37,635 nucleotides of DNA from Prevotellaceae bacterium UBA6974 (GCA_002450165.1 DJYQ01000026.1:22855-60489); one strand, 5' to 3'; positions 1 to 8,410 are shown, counted from the first letter of the stretch. Numbers and translations are program-made. Notes: a model not told the origin generated them from the letters alone.

Positions 1-51
1 ATAAAAATTACAAAAAAACTTAAAGCGAGTGGGTAGAATGCATATTTTTTC

Positions 52-59
52 TATATTTG
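52..59 (+). promoter_or_regulatory. -7 promoter box for manC
   Basis: TATATTTG matches the Bacteroidetes -7 consensus TAnnTTTG and lies 26 nt before the manC start codon. I see no TTTG -33 box at the expected spacing of about 19 nt, so the assignment rests on the -7 element alone. The first 84 nt of the window hold nothing else I can name. Confidence 0.45.
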
Positions 60-84
60 TGTACAGGATTTTGAAATATTAACT

Positions 85-1155
85 ATGAATCATAATTATT
101 GTCTGATATTGGCAGGTGGGGTGGGAAGCCGTTTGTGGCCTGTAAGCCGGGATAAGAGGCCCAAGCAGTTTTTGGATTTGTTTGGCAACGGACGTACATT
201 GTTGCAGCAGACTTATGATCGTGTGTCGCATTTTTTTCCTGCTGAGAATATATATATAAGTACGAATGTGAGGTATTTGCCTTTGGTGTACGAACAGTTG
301 CCAAAGGTGGATGACGAGCATATCCTGGAGGAGCCCTTGCGACGTGGTACTCTTGCTGCTGTGGCTTGGGGGAGCGTGGTGATAGGCAAGCGTGACTCAG
401 AGGCGCGTCTGCTTATTTCGCCTGCGGATCAGATTATCCGGGATGAGAAGGTGTATGGGGAAAATGTGTTGCGGGCATTGGATTTTGTGTCCAGTCATGA
501 CGATGTGTTGGTGCTGGGAATCCGTCCAACACGACCGGATACGGGGTATGGCTATATTCAAACTGGCGATGAAATGAACGAAAATGGGATATTCAGGATA
601 AAGACTTTTACGGAAAAACCTGAGCGGACATTTGCGGAGATGTTTTTTGCCGAGGGTTCTTTCCTGTGGAATACCGGATTGCATGTGTTTCGTCCTGTAA
701 GCTTTGTGGATAGGCTGTACAGGATGATTCCTGAATATCAGTTTGCTATACCTCGGATGATGGCTGATGCTGAGAGTGATGACCCTAAGTTGGTGCCTGA
801 GTTTTTCAAAATGTTGCCGAATCTGAGTTTGGATATGGGTATCCTGGAGCGCCTGGATTGTGTTTTTGTAATGGAATGTGGTTTTGACTGGGCGGATATA
901 GGAACGTGGGATTCAATCAGCGAGGAGTCAGCGCATGATGCTGACGGGAATGTGATGGTGGAAACGGCGGCACGTGTTTCGGAGTGTAGCGGAAATGTAG
1001 TACGCCTTCCCCGGGGACGTAGGCTGATTATGAAGGGACTTCATAATTTTGTCGTCCTGGAGGAAGGCGATGTGTTGATGATATGTCCCAGGGAGGATGC
1101 AATCAAAATTGCTCGCGAATCGAGGCTGCAATCTGCTGGAACTCCTCGGGGGTAA
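85..1155 (+). CDS. manC: mannose-1-phosphate guanylyltransferase
   Basis: Makes GDP-mannose from mannose 1-phosphate and GTP in the cytosol, feeding GDP-mannose/GDP-fucose-dependent capsule and glycoprotein glycans. The N-terminus has the nucleotidyltransferase signature LAGGVGSRLWPVSR followed by RPKQF (residues about 9-28), and FTEKP lies near the middle, as in sugar-nucleotide transferases. At 356 residues it is the short monofunctional form with no fused phosphomannose isomerase domain. The ATG at 85 is the first in frame and fits the conserved N-terminus. The last 53 nt overlap, tail to tail, the 3' end of the HIT gene on the other strand, so the final residues after about KIARE are encoded antisense to HIT codons. 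No terminator is visible between the two genes. Confidence 0.93.
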   Translation: MNHNYCLILAGGVGSRLWPVSRDKRPKQFLDLFGNGRTLLQQTYDRVSHFFPAENIYISTNVRYLPLVYEQLPKVDDEHILEEPLRRGTLAAVAWGSVVIGKRDSEARLLISPADQIIRDEKVYGENVLRALDFVSSHDDVLVLGIRPTRPDTGYGYIQTGDEMNENGIFRIKTFTEKPERTFAEMFFAEGSFLWNTGLHVFRPVSFVDRLYRMIPEYQFAIPRMMADAESDDPKLVPEFFKMLPNLSLDMGILERLDCVFVMECGFDWADIGTWDSISEESAHDADGNVMVETAARVSECSGNVVRLPRGRRLIMKGLHNFVVLEEGDVLMICPREDAIKIARESRLQSAGTPRG

Positions 1156-1492
1156 GCTGTAGGTGCGGGTTGGTGAAGCGCATGTCCTTTTCGCTTTGCA
1201 TGGGAACAAGGTGGATGTGTGCATGTGGAACTTCTAATCCCAGTACGCATTGGCCGACCTTGACGCATGGAATTGCTTTCTTGATGGCTATGGCTACCTT
1301 CTTGGCGAATACTTGCAGGTTGGCAATTTCCTGGTCGGTGAGGTCAAAGATGTAGTCAACCTCGCGTTTGGGAATTACCAGGGTGTGTCCTTTCTGCAGA
1401 GGGCTGATGTCGAGGAATGCGTAATGGAATTCGTCTTCGGCAATCTTGTAGCTTGGGATTTCGCCTGCTACTATTTTACTGAAAATTGTCAT
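1103..1492 (-). CDS. HIT family hydrolase
   Basis: Histidine-triad protein of 129 residues. The catalytic triad motif HAHIHLV (H90, H92, H94) and the N-terminal start TIFSKIVAGEIPSY are typical of bacterial Hint-like nucleoside phosphoramidase / dinucleotide hydrolases, which act on AMP-lysine or adenylated substrates in the cytosol. The precise substrate cannot be inferred. It starts 21 nt after the greA stop and is probably cotranscribed with it; greA-HIT adjacency is common in Bacteroidales. Its 3' end overlaps manC by 53 nt. Length is normal, and the LTPEEF...IAASI ending matches the family, so HIT appears to have its native C-terminus and manC is the one that read into it. Confidence 0.92.
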   Translation of the reverse strand: MTIFSKIVAGEIPSYKIAEDEFHYAFLDISPLQKGHTLVIPKREVDYIFDLTDQEIANLQVFAKKVAIAIKKAIPCVKVGQCVLGLEVPHAHIHLVPMQSEKDMRFTNPHLQLTPEEFQQIAASIREQF

Positions 1493-1513
1493 CGTAGTTT
1501 TATCTTGTAGTCG

Positions 1514-1978
1514 TTAATAACTGATACTTGTAATCTCCAGTTCGATATCGCCCTGGGGGACGCGGATATTTACCTTGTCACCGACCTTCTTCCCAATCAG
1601 GCCTTGTGCGATAGGGGTTTCGACGCTGATTTTGCCAGCACGAAAATCTGATTCGGTAGCGCTGACGATTGTGTACTTCATTTCCATGCCTGTGCGGGTG
1701 TTCCTGAGACCGATTGTGGCCAAAATCTGTACGGTGCTGGTGTCCATGCGGCTGGTGTCCAGAATCTTGGCGTCCAATATTGTCTGCTTGAGCATTGCGA
1801 TTTTTGTCTCAAGCTTGCCTTGCCATTCCTTGGCGGCATCGTATTCTGCATTCTCGCTGAGATCTCCTTTGTCGCGTGCCTCTGCAATGGCTGCACTGGC
1901 CGCAGGACGCTCAACACTCTCCAGATATTGCAGCTTTGCTATGAGCTCGTCATAGCCCTGTTGTGACATATAAGCCAT
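1514..1978 (-). CDS. greA: transcription elongation factor GreA
   Basis: Binds the RNA polymerase secondary channel and stimulates cleavage of backtracked RNA. The protein is 154 residues, the usual length. The N-terminal coiled-coil holds the GreA signature EARDKGDLSENAEYDAAKE (residues about 33-51), with the acidic tip residues that coordinate the catalytic magnesium. The C-terminal FKBP-like domain has TPIAQGLIGKKVGD. The start MAYMS matches Bacteroidales orthologues. It is the first gene of a likely two-gene unit with the HIT gene and has a good -7 box about 120 nt upstream (2097-2104), implying a 5' leader of roughly 110 nt. Confidence 0.96.
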   Translation of the reverse strand: MAYMSQQGYDELIAKLQYLESVERPAASAAIAEARDKGDLSENAEYDAAKEWQGKLETKIAMLKQTILDAKILDTSRMDTSTVQILATIGLRNTRTGMEMKYTIVSATESDFRAGKISVETPIAQGLIGKKVGDKVNIRVPQGDIELEITSISY

Positions 1979-2096
1979 TTCTTTATTTTAATTTATAGTT
2001 TAGTTATAGACGAATAAAAGTGAGTAAAAGAAAAGAATCCCAGCCTGAATGGCCAGAACCCTTGAATTTATGCTCTTGTAATATCGATTTGCAATG

Positions 2097-2104
2097 CAAA
2101 GGTA
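2097..2104 (-). promoter_or_regulatory. -7 promoter box for greA-HIT
   Basis: On the minus strand this reads TACCTTTG, a full match to TAnnTTTG. No TTTG is found 19-21 nt upstream. The 264-nt intergenic space 1979-2263 separates divergent greA and pnp and contains this box and the pnp box. I see no other structure there. Confidence 0.45.
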
Positions 2105-2220
2105 TGATATTTCGCTGAAACGTGAAATGCGAAATGTGAAAAATATTATTAAAACGTGTGAAATGATTTGTTTTTACATAATTATTGTCTGTCTCATGCG
2201 TACATATTATAATAAAGTAG

Positions 2221-2228
2221 TATCTTTG
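2221..2228 (+). promoter_or_regulatory. -7 promoter box for pnp
   Basis: TATCTTTG matches the Bacteroidetes -7 consensus exactly and is followed by GCACCC, a usual start-site context, 35 nt before the pnp ATG. A -33 TTTG at normal spacing is not evident. The start codon is preceded by an A-rich stretch instead of a Shine-Dalgarno sequence. Confidence 0.55.
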
Positions 2229-2263
2229 CACCCGAATTAGCATATTTTTATATATAAAACAAG

Positions 2264-4516
2264 ATGAATGTAATTACAAAAACTGTGTCTCTGCCTGATG
2301 GACGTTCCATTAACATAGAGACCGGAAAGTTGGCCAAACAAGCCGATGGTTCCGTTGTGTTGCGTATGAACAACACTGTGCTCCTGGCCACTGTTTGTGC
2401 TGCCAAGGATGCAGTTCCTGGTACAGATTTTATGCCTCTGCAGGTTGAATACCGTGAAAAGTACAGTGCTGCCGGGCGGTTCCCGGGCGGTTTTACTAAG
2501 CGTGAGGGAAAGGCAAATGACGAAGAAATTCTTACGTGTCGTCTGGTGGACCGTGCTTTGCGTCCGCTATTCCCCAGTAACTATCATGCCGAGGTCTATG
2601 TGAATGTTATTCTGTTCAGCGCTGATGGTGTTGATATGCCGGATGCTCTTGCTGGTTTCGCTGCAAGTGCTGCGCTGAGCTGTAGCGATATTCCATTCGA
2701 GGGTCCTATCAGTGAGGTTAGGGTTGCTCGTGTAAACGGTGAGTTCGTTATAAATCCGACGTATGCTCAGCTTGAGCAGGCAGATATGGACTTGATGGTA
2801 GGTGCTACCGAGGAGAATATCATGATGGTTGAGGGCGAGATGAAGGAGGTTCAGGAGAGCGATCTGCTGGAGGCTTTGAAGTGTGCTCATGCTGCCATCA
2901 AGCCTATGTGTCAGTTACAGAAGGAACTGGCCAAGGAGTTGGGTACTGATGTTAAGCGCGAATATTGTCACGAGGTTAATGACGAGGAATTGCGTGAGGC
3001 AGTCAAGGTTGCTTGTTACCAGAAGGCTTATGATGTTACAAAGCAGGCTTTGGAAAAGCATGCTCGTTTTGAGGCATTCGAGGCTATACGTGAGGATTTC
3101 AAACTGCAGTATGCTGAGGCTCACAGCGAGTTGAGTGATGATGAGCTGGCAGAGAAGAATGCTCTGGTAGATCGTTACTACCATGATGTCGAGAAGGAGG
3201 CTATGCGTCGTTGTATCCTGGATGAGGGGACTCGTCTGGATGGTCGTAAGACAGACGAAATACGTCCTATCTGGTGTGAGGTAAGTCCTCTGCCAATGCC
3301 TCATGGAAGTGCTATCTTTACCCGTGGTGAGACTCAGTCGCTGTCAACGACTACGCTGGGAACCAAGTTGGACGAGAAGATGGTTGATAATGTTCTGGAT
3401 AAGAGCTATATGCGTTTTCTGCTGCATTACAACTTCCCTCCGTTTTCTACAGGCGAGGCAAAGGCTCAGCGTGGCGTAGGGCGTCGCGAAATTGGTCATG
3501 GCCATCTGGCATGGCGTGGCTTGAAGGGTCAGATTCCTGCGGATTTCCCTTACACAATCCGTGTGGTAAGTGATATTCTGGAGTCTAACGGTTCTTCGTC
3601 AATGGCTACTGTGTGTGCTGGGTGCCTGTCCTTGATGGACGCTGGTGTGCCTCTTACAGCACCTGTCAGTGGCATTGCAATGGGTTTGATCAAGAATCCG
3701 GGTGAGGATAAGTATGCTGTGTTGAGTGATATCTTGGGTGACGAGGATCATCTTGGTGATATGGACTTCAAGACAACAGGTACTCCCAAGGGTCTGACGG
3801 CAACGCAGATGGATATCAAGTGTGATGGTCTGTCGTATGAAATTTTGGAGAAGGCCCTGATGCAGGCAAAGGCAGGCCGTGAACATATTTTGGCTGAGAT
3901 GCTGAAGACTTTGGATGCTCCACGTCCTGAACTGAAACCACATGTTCCACGTATCGAGCAGATGATAATTCCGAAGGAGTTTATCGGTGCAGTAATCGGC
4001 CCTGGCGGTAAGATCATTCAGAGTATGCAGGAGGAAACAGGTGCGACTATCACAATCGATGAGGTTGATGGTGTTGGCAAGATTCAGGTTTCCGGCAGCA
4101 GCAAGGATGTGATAGATGCTGCTATGGGCAAGATTAAGGCTATCGTAGCTGTTCCTGAGGTTGGTGATGTGTATGAGGGTGTGGTGCGTAGCATAATGCC
4201 TTATGGATGCTTTGTTGAATTTATGCCTGGCAGGGATGGGTTGTTGCATATCAGCGAAATTGACTGGAAGCGTCTGGAAACTGTCGAGGAGGCAGGTATC
4301 AAGGAGGGTGATAAGTTGCAGGTTAAGTTGCTGGCAATAGATCCAAAGACGGGCAAGTTCAAGCTGAGTCGTCGTGTATTGATTGAAAAGCCTGAGGGTT
4401 ATGTGGAGCGTGAGCGCCGTACCCGTCCTGAACGTGGTGAGCGTCGTCCTCGTCCAGAGCGTGGCGAGCGTCGTCCTCGTGCTGAACAGTCCGATAATAT
4501 GGAAGAAAATTCCTAA
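2264..4516 (+). CDS. pnp: polyribonucleotide nucleotidyltransferase (PNPase)
   Basis: Phosphorolytic 3'-5' exoribonuclease that degrades mRNA and processes small RNAs; it acts as a trimer in the cytosol. Two RNase PH domains (about residues 12-140 and 310-540) are followed by a KH domain near 568-630 with the RNA-binding loop GPGGK, and an S1 domain near 633-712 (KEGDKLQVKLLAID). The phosphate-site region FPGGF and the TTTLGT segment of the second PH domain are present. Length 750 is normal for the family plus a tail: residues about 712-750 are rich in Arg, Glu and Pro and include a perfect duplication of RPERGERRP. A strong terminator follows 24 nt after the stop. Confidence 0.97.
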   Translation: MNVITKTVSLPDGRSINIETGKLAKQADGSVVLRMNNTVLLATVCAAKDAVPGTDFMPLQVEYREKYSAAGRFPGGFTKREGKANDEEILTCRLVDRALRPLFPSNYHAEVYVNVILFSADGVDMPDALAGFAASAALSCSDIPFEGPISEVRVARVNGEFVINPTYAQLEQADMDLMVGATEENIMMVEGEMKEVQESDLLEALKCAHAAIKPMCQLQKELAKELGTDVKREYCHEVNDEELREAVKVACYQKAYDVTKQALEKHARFEAFEAIREDFKLQYAEAHSELSDDELAEKNALVDRYYHDVEKEAMRRCILDEGTRLDGRKTDEIRPIWCEVSPLPMPHGSAIFTRGETQSLSTTTLGTKLDEKMVDNVLDKSYMRFLLHYNFPPFSTGEAKAQRGVGRREIGHGHLAWRGLKGQIPADFPYTIRVVSDILESNGSSSMATVCAGCLSLMDAGVPLTAPVSGIAMGLIKNPGEDKYAVLSDILGDEDHLGDMDFKTTGTPKGLTATQMDIKCDGLSYEILEKALMQAKAGREHILAEMLKTLDAPRPELKPHVPRIEQMIIPKEFIGAVIGPGGKIIQSMQEETGATITIDEVDGVGKIQVSGSSKDVIDAAMGKIKAIVAVPEVGDVYEGVVRSIMPYGCFVEFMPGRDGLLHISEIDWKRLETVEEAGIKEGDKLQVKLLAIDPKTGKFKLSRRVLIEKPEGYVERERRTRPERGERRPRPERGERRPRAEQSDNMEENS
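4424..4477 (+). repeat. two 27-nt tandem repeats in the pnp tail
   Basis: Two adjacent 27-nt copies (4424-4450 and 4451-4477) each encode RPERGERRP. They differ at a few third positions only. They lie in the low-complexity, strongly charged C-terminal tail of PNPase, after the S1 domain. Confidence 0.85.
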
Positions 4517-4540
4517 CGGAATATAGTTAATGAACAAAAA

Positions 4541-4574
4541 GAGCTATCTGGTTTTGCCAGGTGGCTCTTTTTTT
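4541..4574 (+). terminator. Rho-independent terminator of pnp
   Basis: An 11-bp stem (4541-4551 with 4557-4567, including three G-U pairs) with a TTTTG loop is followed by seven T residues. It ends the pnp transcript. The longest reading frame of the next gene begins with a GTG inside this hairpin, which argues for the downstream ATG as the real start. Confidence 0.88.
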
Positions 4575-4599
4575 GACTTTTCTTTATACCTTTGTGCTT

Positions 4600-5736
4600 A
4601 TGGAGAGTCTGTTGCATTACGTTTGGCAACATCGTATGTTTAATATGGATGGCCTGAAGACGACGGGTGGACTGTGTGTAGATGTCCTTTATTGTGGTGA
4701 GCATAATGTGAATCAGGGACCGGATTTTCTGAATGCCAAGATTCTGTTAGATGGTATTGTTTGGGTCGGAAATGTTGAGTTGCATACCAGGTCAAGCGAT
4801 TGGAACAGACATGGACACAATATGGATCCGGTTTATAATACGACAATCCTGCATGTCGTTGAAAAAGCTGATGTGGATGTGTTTATGCAGAATGGTATGG
4901 CTGTTTGGCAGTTGGAGATAGTGATACCAGAGGGCTTGGGTAATAGGTTTAGGGAATTGATTAAGTCGAATGATTATCCACGGTGTCATAGATTTGTCAG
5001 TAGCATTCCTTCTGTAAAGGTTAATTCGTGGCTGGATTCGTTGTTGGTCGAACGTTTGGTAAATAAAAACAGGCGTGTTGCATCGGTATTGGGGCAGACA
5101 GGGGATAATTGGAGTCATACAGCGTTTGTATTAATGGCGAGGACATTGGGATTTGGGCTGAATGGTGATCCGATGGAATTGTGGGCAATACATCTGCCTT
5201 ATGAGGAGTTGTATCGTAAATTGGGCCGGATATCATATCTGCATTTAGAAAAATTGTTCTTGGATATGGCTGCGCTTGACGATGCTGAGAAAAAGGGTGC
5301 TTGGAGATATATGCGTATCAGACCTGGAAATTATCCAGAGGTCAGAATCAAGCAGTTGGCTTCGGTATTTTTCAATTGCCAGTGTGGTGCAGATGAAATT
5401 CTGAGATGCGAGGATTTGATTCAGTTGACAGAGGTTTTCCTCGTGGCAGGTTTCAGCAAGGCTGTAAGCCGTTTGTTGGTCATTAATGCAGCTTGTCCCC
5501 TGATTTTTTCGTATGGTATTGTCTATGGTCTTGAGGAATATAGAAATCGCGCTTTATGTGTCTTATCTGAATTAAGTGGCGAGGATAATTATATTCTAAG
5601 ACAATGGAAGGCATGTGGATTGGAGGTTTCAACGGCTGCTGATTCGCAGGCGCTAATGCAGTTAAAGCATGAATATTGTGAGCATTTCCGATGCTTGGAA
5701 TGTCGTTTTGGTTTTGAATTCATGTCACAAAAATAA
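4600..5736 (+). CDS. DUF2851 family protein
   Basis: A 378-residue protein of the Bacteroidetes/Chlorobi family DUF2851, recognised from the opening MESLLHYVWQHRMF, the segment NQGPDFLNAKILLDG, and VGNVELHTRSSDWNRHGH. The function is unknown. The conserved Asp, Glu and His residues in the first 110 positions resemble a nuclease-like core, but that is only inference. I chose the ATG at 4600 over an in-frame GTG at 4561 because the GTG lies inside the pnp terminator and family members start at MESLLHYVW. No signal peptide or membrane segment is seen. It is convergent with gyrB and shares a bidirectional terminator with it. Confidence 0.85.
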   Translation: MESLLHYVWQHRMFNMDGLKTTGGLCVDVLYCGEHNVNQGPDFLNAKILLDGIVWVGNVELHTRSSDWNRHGHNMDPVYNTTILHVVEKADVDVFMQNGMAVWQLEIVIPEGLGNRFRELIKSNDYPRCHRFVSSIPSVKVNSWLDSLLVERLVNKNRRVASVLGQTGDNWSHTAFVLMARTLGFGLNGDPMELWAIHLPYEELYRKLGRISYLHLEKLFLDMAALDDAEKKGAWRYMRIRPGNYPEVRIKQLASVFFNCQCGADEILRCEDLIQLTEVFLVAGFSKAVSRLLVINAACPLIFSYGIVYGLEEYRNRALCVLSELSGEDNYILRQWKACGLEVSTAADSQALMQLKHEYCEHFRCLECRFGFEFMSQK

Positions 5737-5783
5737 TTCCCGGATATTCGGTGGTCTCGAAAATCCGGGAATGTTATTTTTTT
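5736..5783. terminator. bidirectional terminator between DUF2851 gene and gyrB
   Basis: A perfect 10-bp stem (5736-5745 with 5763-5772) with a 17-nt loop starts at the last base of the DUF2851 stop codon. On the plus strand it is followed by GTTATTTTTTT; on the minus strand the arm is followed by TATTTTTG. It can therefore stop both convergent transcripts. Confidence 0.82.
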
Positions 5784-5805
5784 GCTTGTGTTGTTGTGTA
5801 TGCTA

Positions 5806-7782
5806 TTATGCGTCTATATTGGCAAATGTTGCGTTCTTTTCGATAAATTCGCGTCGTGGAGCAACGTCTTCGCCCATGAGCATAGAGAATATATAGTCAG
5901 CTTGTGCGGCGTCATCGATATTCACCTGCTTCAGACGGCGTCGTTCTGGATCCATTGTTGTTTCCCACAACTGTTCGGGATTCATCTCACCAAGACCTTT
6001 GTATCGTTGTGTATGTACCTTGTCCTCCTGTCCGTATGCATAGGTCTGCATAAAACGTACACGGTCTTCTTCGGTATAACAGTACTCGTCATTTTTACCA
6101 ATTGTACAACGGTACAAGGGCGGTGTTGCCAAATAGAGATGCCCACGGCTGATGAGTTCGGGCATATAGCGATAGAAGAGAGTCATCAGCAGTGTCTCGA
6201 TATGATGGCCGTCAACATCGGCATCGGCCATGATTATTACCTTGTGGTAACGTAGCTTTTCGTAATTTGCCTCCTTTGAATCCTCGCTAAGCCCAAAGCG
6301 TACACCCAGAGCCTGCAGAATGTTGTTTACTTCTTCGTGCTCAAAGGCTTTGTGCCACATTACACGTTCAACATTGAATATTTTACCGCGAATAGGCAGG
6401 ATTGCTTGGAATTGACGCTTGCGTCCTTGCTTTGCCGAACCGCCAGCCGAATCACCCTCGACGATGAATAGTTCGCAATTAGCGGCATCCTTGTCAGAGC
6501 AATCTGCAAGCTTTCCCGGTAGCCCGCCTCCTGACAGGGGAGATTTGCGCTGTACGCTCTCTCGTGCCTTGCGGGCAGCAACACGTGCCGTGGCGGCCAG
6601 AATAACCTTGTCCACGATAAGTTTTGCTTCGTGTGGGTGTTCCTCAAGGTAGTTCGCCAAAGCTTCGCCTACGGCTTGCTGAACAGCACCTGCAACCTCA
6701 GTATTGCCTAATTTGGTCTTTGTCTGTCCTTCGAACTGTGGTTCTGCAACCTTGACGGATATGACGGCAGTAAGTCCTTCGCGGAAGTCTTCACCGCTTA
6801 TCTCAACTTTGTTTTTGGCAAGTTTTTCCAATTCTTTGGTGCATTGCTGCTCGGCATACGACTTAAGTGTGCGGGTCAATGCCGTACGGAAGCCTTGCAG
6901 ATGTGTACCGCCTTCGATTGTATTGATATTATTTACGTACGAATGCAGATTCTCGGAATAACCGGTATTGTACATAATTGCAATCTCGATTGGAACGTTC
7001 TGCTTCTCGGTATTCAAGTATATCACATCGTTTATAAGATGTGTACGTGTTGAATCGATGTAGCGTACAAAATCGCGCAGTCCGCCCTCGCTGTAGAATA
7101 CTTCCTGACGTACGCCCTCGACACCTGCTGCGGCATTCTTTTCAAGACGCATGTCTGTGAGTGTAATGCGTATGCCTGCATTGAGAAAAGCCAATTCGCG
7201 CATACGGTTTGCCAGAATGTCGTATTCGTATTCGGTAACTGTGAATATACTTGCATCTGGCCAGAACTGCTGACGTGTGCCTCGGAGCTCGGTTTCACCT
7301 ACAACCTTGACATTGTAAAGTGGATGGCCTGTTTCGTATTCCTGTTGGTAAATCTTACCATCGCGGAATACCTGTGAAAGCATGTGGGTTGACAGTGCGT
7401 TTACACAACTTACGCCTACACCATGCAGACCTCCGGAAACCTTGTACGAACCTTTGTCAAACTTACCACCGGCATGGAGTACGGTCATAACGACCTGGAG
7501 GGCGCTGACGCCTTCTTTTTCGTGGATGTCCACTGGTATGCCTCGACCGTTATCCTGAACGGTAATAGAATTGTCTTCGTTGATTGTTACCTCTATATGC
7601 GTACAATAGCCAGCAAGAGCCTCGTCAATAGAATTGTCTACTGTCTCATATACCAGGTGGTGCAGTCCTTTTTTACTGATGTCGCCTATATACATGGCTG
7701 GGCGTTTGCGTACCGCCTCAAGTCCTTCCAGCACCTGTATATTCGATGCACTATAGTTGGATTTGTTCTTTGTTTCTTCCAT
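5806..7782 (-). CDS. gyrB: DNA gyrase subunit B
   Basis: ATPase subunit of the type IIA topoisomerase that introduces negative supercoils, working with GyrA encoded elsewhere. The GHKL ATPase domain (about residues 1-220) shows VDNSIDEALAGY, NGRGIPV and GGLHGVGVS. The TOPRIM domain (about 435-550) has VEGDSAGGSAKQGR and DADVDGHHIETLL, with the acidic magnesium ligands. The C-terminal QRYKGLGEMNPEQLWETT motif supports GyrB over ParE. The 658-residue length fits the short Bacteroidetes GyrB that lacks the enterobacterial insertion. The upstream region holds a -7 TATCTTTG, a 10-nt homopolymer in the spacer and a dyad over the -33 region. Confidence 0.96.
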   Translation of the reverse strand: MEETKNKSNYSASNIQVLEGLEAVRKRPAMYIGDISKKGLHHLVYETVDNSIDEALAGYCTHIEVTINEDNSITVQDNGRGIPVDIHEKEGVSALQVVMTVLHAGGKFDKGSYKVSGGLHGVGVSCVNALSTHMLSQVFRDGKIYQQEYETGHPLYNVKVVGETELRGTRQQFWPDASIFTVTEYEYDILANRMRELAFLNAGIRITLTDMRLEKNAAAGVEGVRQEVFYSEGGLRDFVRYIDSTRTHLINDVIYLNTEKQNVPIEIAIMYNTGYSENLHSYVNNINTIEGGTHLQGFRTALTRTLKSYAEQQCTKELEKLAKNKVEISGEDFREGLTAVISVKVAEPQFEGQTKTKLGNTEVAGAVQQAVGEALANYLEEHPHEAKLIVDKVILAATARVAARKARESVQRKSPLSGGGLPGKLADCSDKDAANCELFIVEGDSAGGSAKQGRKRQFQAILPIRGKIFNVERVMWHKAFEHEEVNNILQALGVRFGLSEDSKEANYEKLRYHKVIIMADADVDGHHIETLLMTLFYRYMPELISRGHLYLATPPLYRCTIGKNDEYCYTEEDRVRFMQTYAYGQEDKVHTQRYKGLGEMNPEQLWETTMDPERRRLKQVNIDDAAQADYIFSMLMGEDVAPRREFIEKNATFANIDA

Positions 7783-7808
7783 TACAAAAATTCCTTTCTT
7801 TTACGCAA

Positions 7809-7849
7809 CAAAGATATAAAAAAAAAAGGAAATAATGCAACAGCATTAT
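7809..7849 (-). promoter_or_regulatory. gyrB promoter with dyad operator candidate
   Basis: On the minus strand: a -7 box TATCTTTG (7816-7809), a 21-nt spacer that contains ten consecutive T residues (7827-7818), and a TTGC -33 candidate (7840-7837). A perfect 7-bp inverted repeat, ATAATGC/GCATTAT with a 4-nt centre (7832-7849), overlaps the -33 candidate and could be an operator. Confidence 0.5.
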
Positions 7850-7889
7850 AATTAAATTGATTTTGTCGGGTATGTTGATGGGATTACAA

Positions 7890-7921
7890 TAAAAAAGCAA
7901 CCATCCGTACGGATGATTGCT
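7890..7921 (-). terminator. Rho-independent terminator of rpsT
   Basis: Minus strand: an 11-bp stem (7921-7911 with 7906-7896, one G-U pair) closed by a GTAC loop, followed by a run of T residues. It lies about 30 nt after the rpsT stop and separates it from the gyrB promoter. Confidence 0.9.
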
Positions 7922-7949
7922 ATATCATATCGCCAGTAAGAAGCGAGAA

Positions 7950-8204
7950 TTAACCCAGTTTGTTGATGTGCTTGGCCAGTTTGCTCTTGAGATTGGCTGC
8001 CTTGTTCTTGTGGATGACGTTAATCTTGGCCAGCTTATCAAGGGCTTTCTGGACGATTGGGTACATTTCTGTTGCTGCTGCCTTGTCGGTAGTAGCACGC
8101 AACTTGCGTACAGCATTACGCATTGTCTTTGCGTAATATCTGTTGTGCAGTCTCTTCTTCTGTTCCTGACGAATTCTCTTCAGGGATGATTTGTGATTTG
8201 CCAT
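7950..8204 (-). CDS. rpsT: 30S ribosomal protein S20
   Basis: Small basic protein of 84 residues that binds 16S rRNA early in 30S assembly. The start MANHKSSLKRIRQ is the S20 signature, followed by the helical Lys/Arg-rich body ending KSKLAKHINKLG. A longer frame exists that begins 21 codons upstream, but its extra residues do not belong to S20 and the conserved MANHKS start at 8204 is chosen. It lies just downstream of tRNA-Glu on the same strand, probably on one transcript from the promoter at 8411-8441, and ends at a strong terminator. Confidence 0.96.
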   Translation of the reverse strand: MANHKSSLKRIRQEQKKRLHNRYYAKTMRNAVRKLRATTDKAAATEMYPIVQKALDKLAKINVIHKNKAANLKSKLAKHINKLG

Positions 8205-8282
8205 TTGTCTTTTTTTGTTTAATTTGTTAGTCGGAGTCTGATGTGGTATGGCTAAATGACCTCGCACCTCTCTCCGGTTTCG

Positions 8283-8354
8283 TAGTCCCTAGGGGAATCG
8301 AACCCCTCTTTAGAGAATGAAAATCTCTCGTCCTAACCGATAGACGAAGGGACC
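8283..8354 (-). tRNA. tRNA-Glu (UUC)
   Basis: A complete 72-nt cloverleaf on the minus strand. The acceptor stem GGTCCCT pairs with AGGGACT (first pair G-U), the anticodon stem AGAGA/TCTCT closes a seven-base loop TTTTCAT with anticodon TTC, and the T arm is AGGGG-TTCGATT-CCCCT. The discriminator base is A; CCA is not encoded. It lies 78 nt upstream of rpsT and the two are likely cotranscribed. Confidence 0.95.
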
Positions 8355-8410
8355 TTACCTTCGGCTTTTTTGCCAGTGCTCACAAGGGTATGTACCCAAA
8401 TTTGCGGTTG

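Noticed and set aside
3599..4537. 312-residue open frame antisense to pnp
   Set aside because: It covers the conserved pnp frame on the other strand, is Thr/Leu-rich low complexity, and shows no recognisable domain.
4561..4599. Upstream GTG start for the DUF2851 gene
   Set aside because: The GTG is inside the pnp terminator stem and the extra 13 residues are not conserved.
5782..6255. 157-residue plus-strand frame over the gyrB 3' end
   Set aside because: Lies inside the conserved TOPRIM-encoding part of gyrB; Cys/Leu-rich shadow frame without a promoter.
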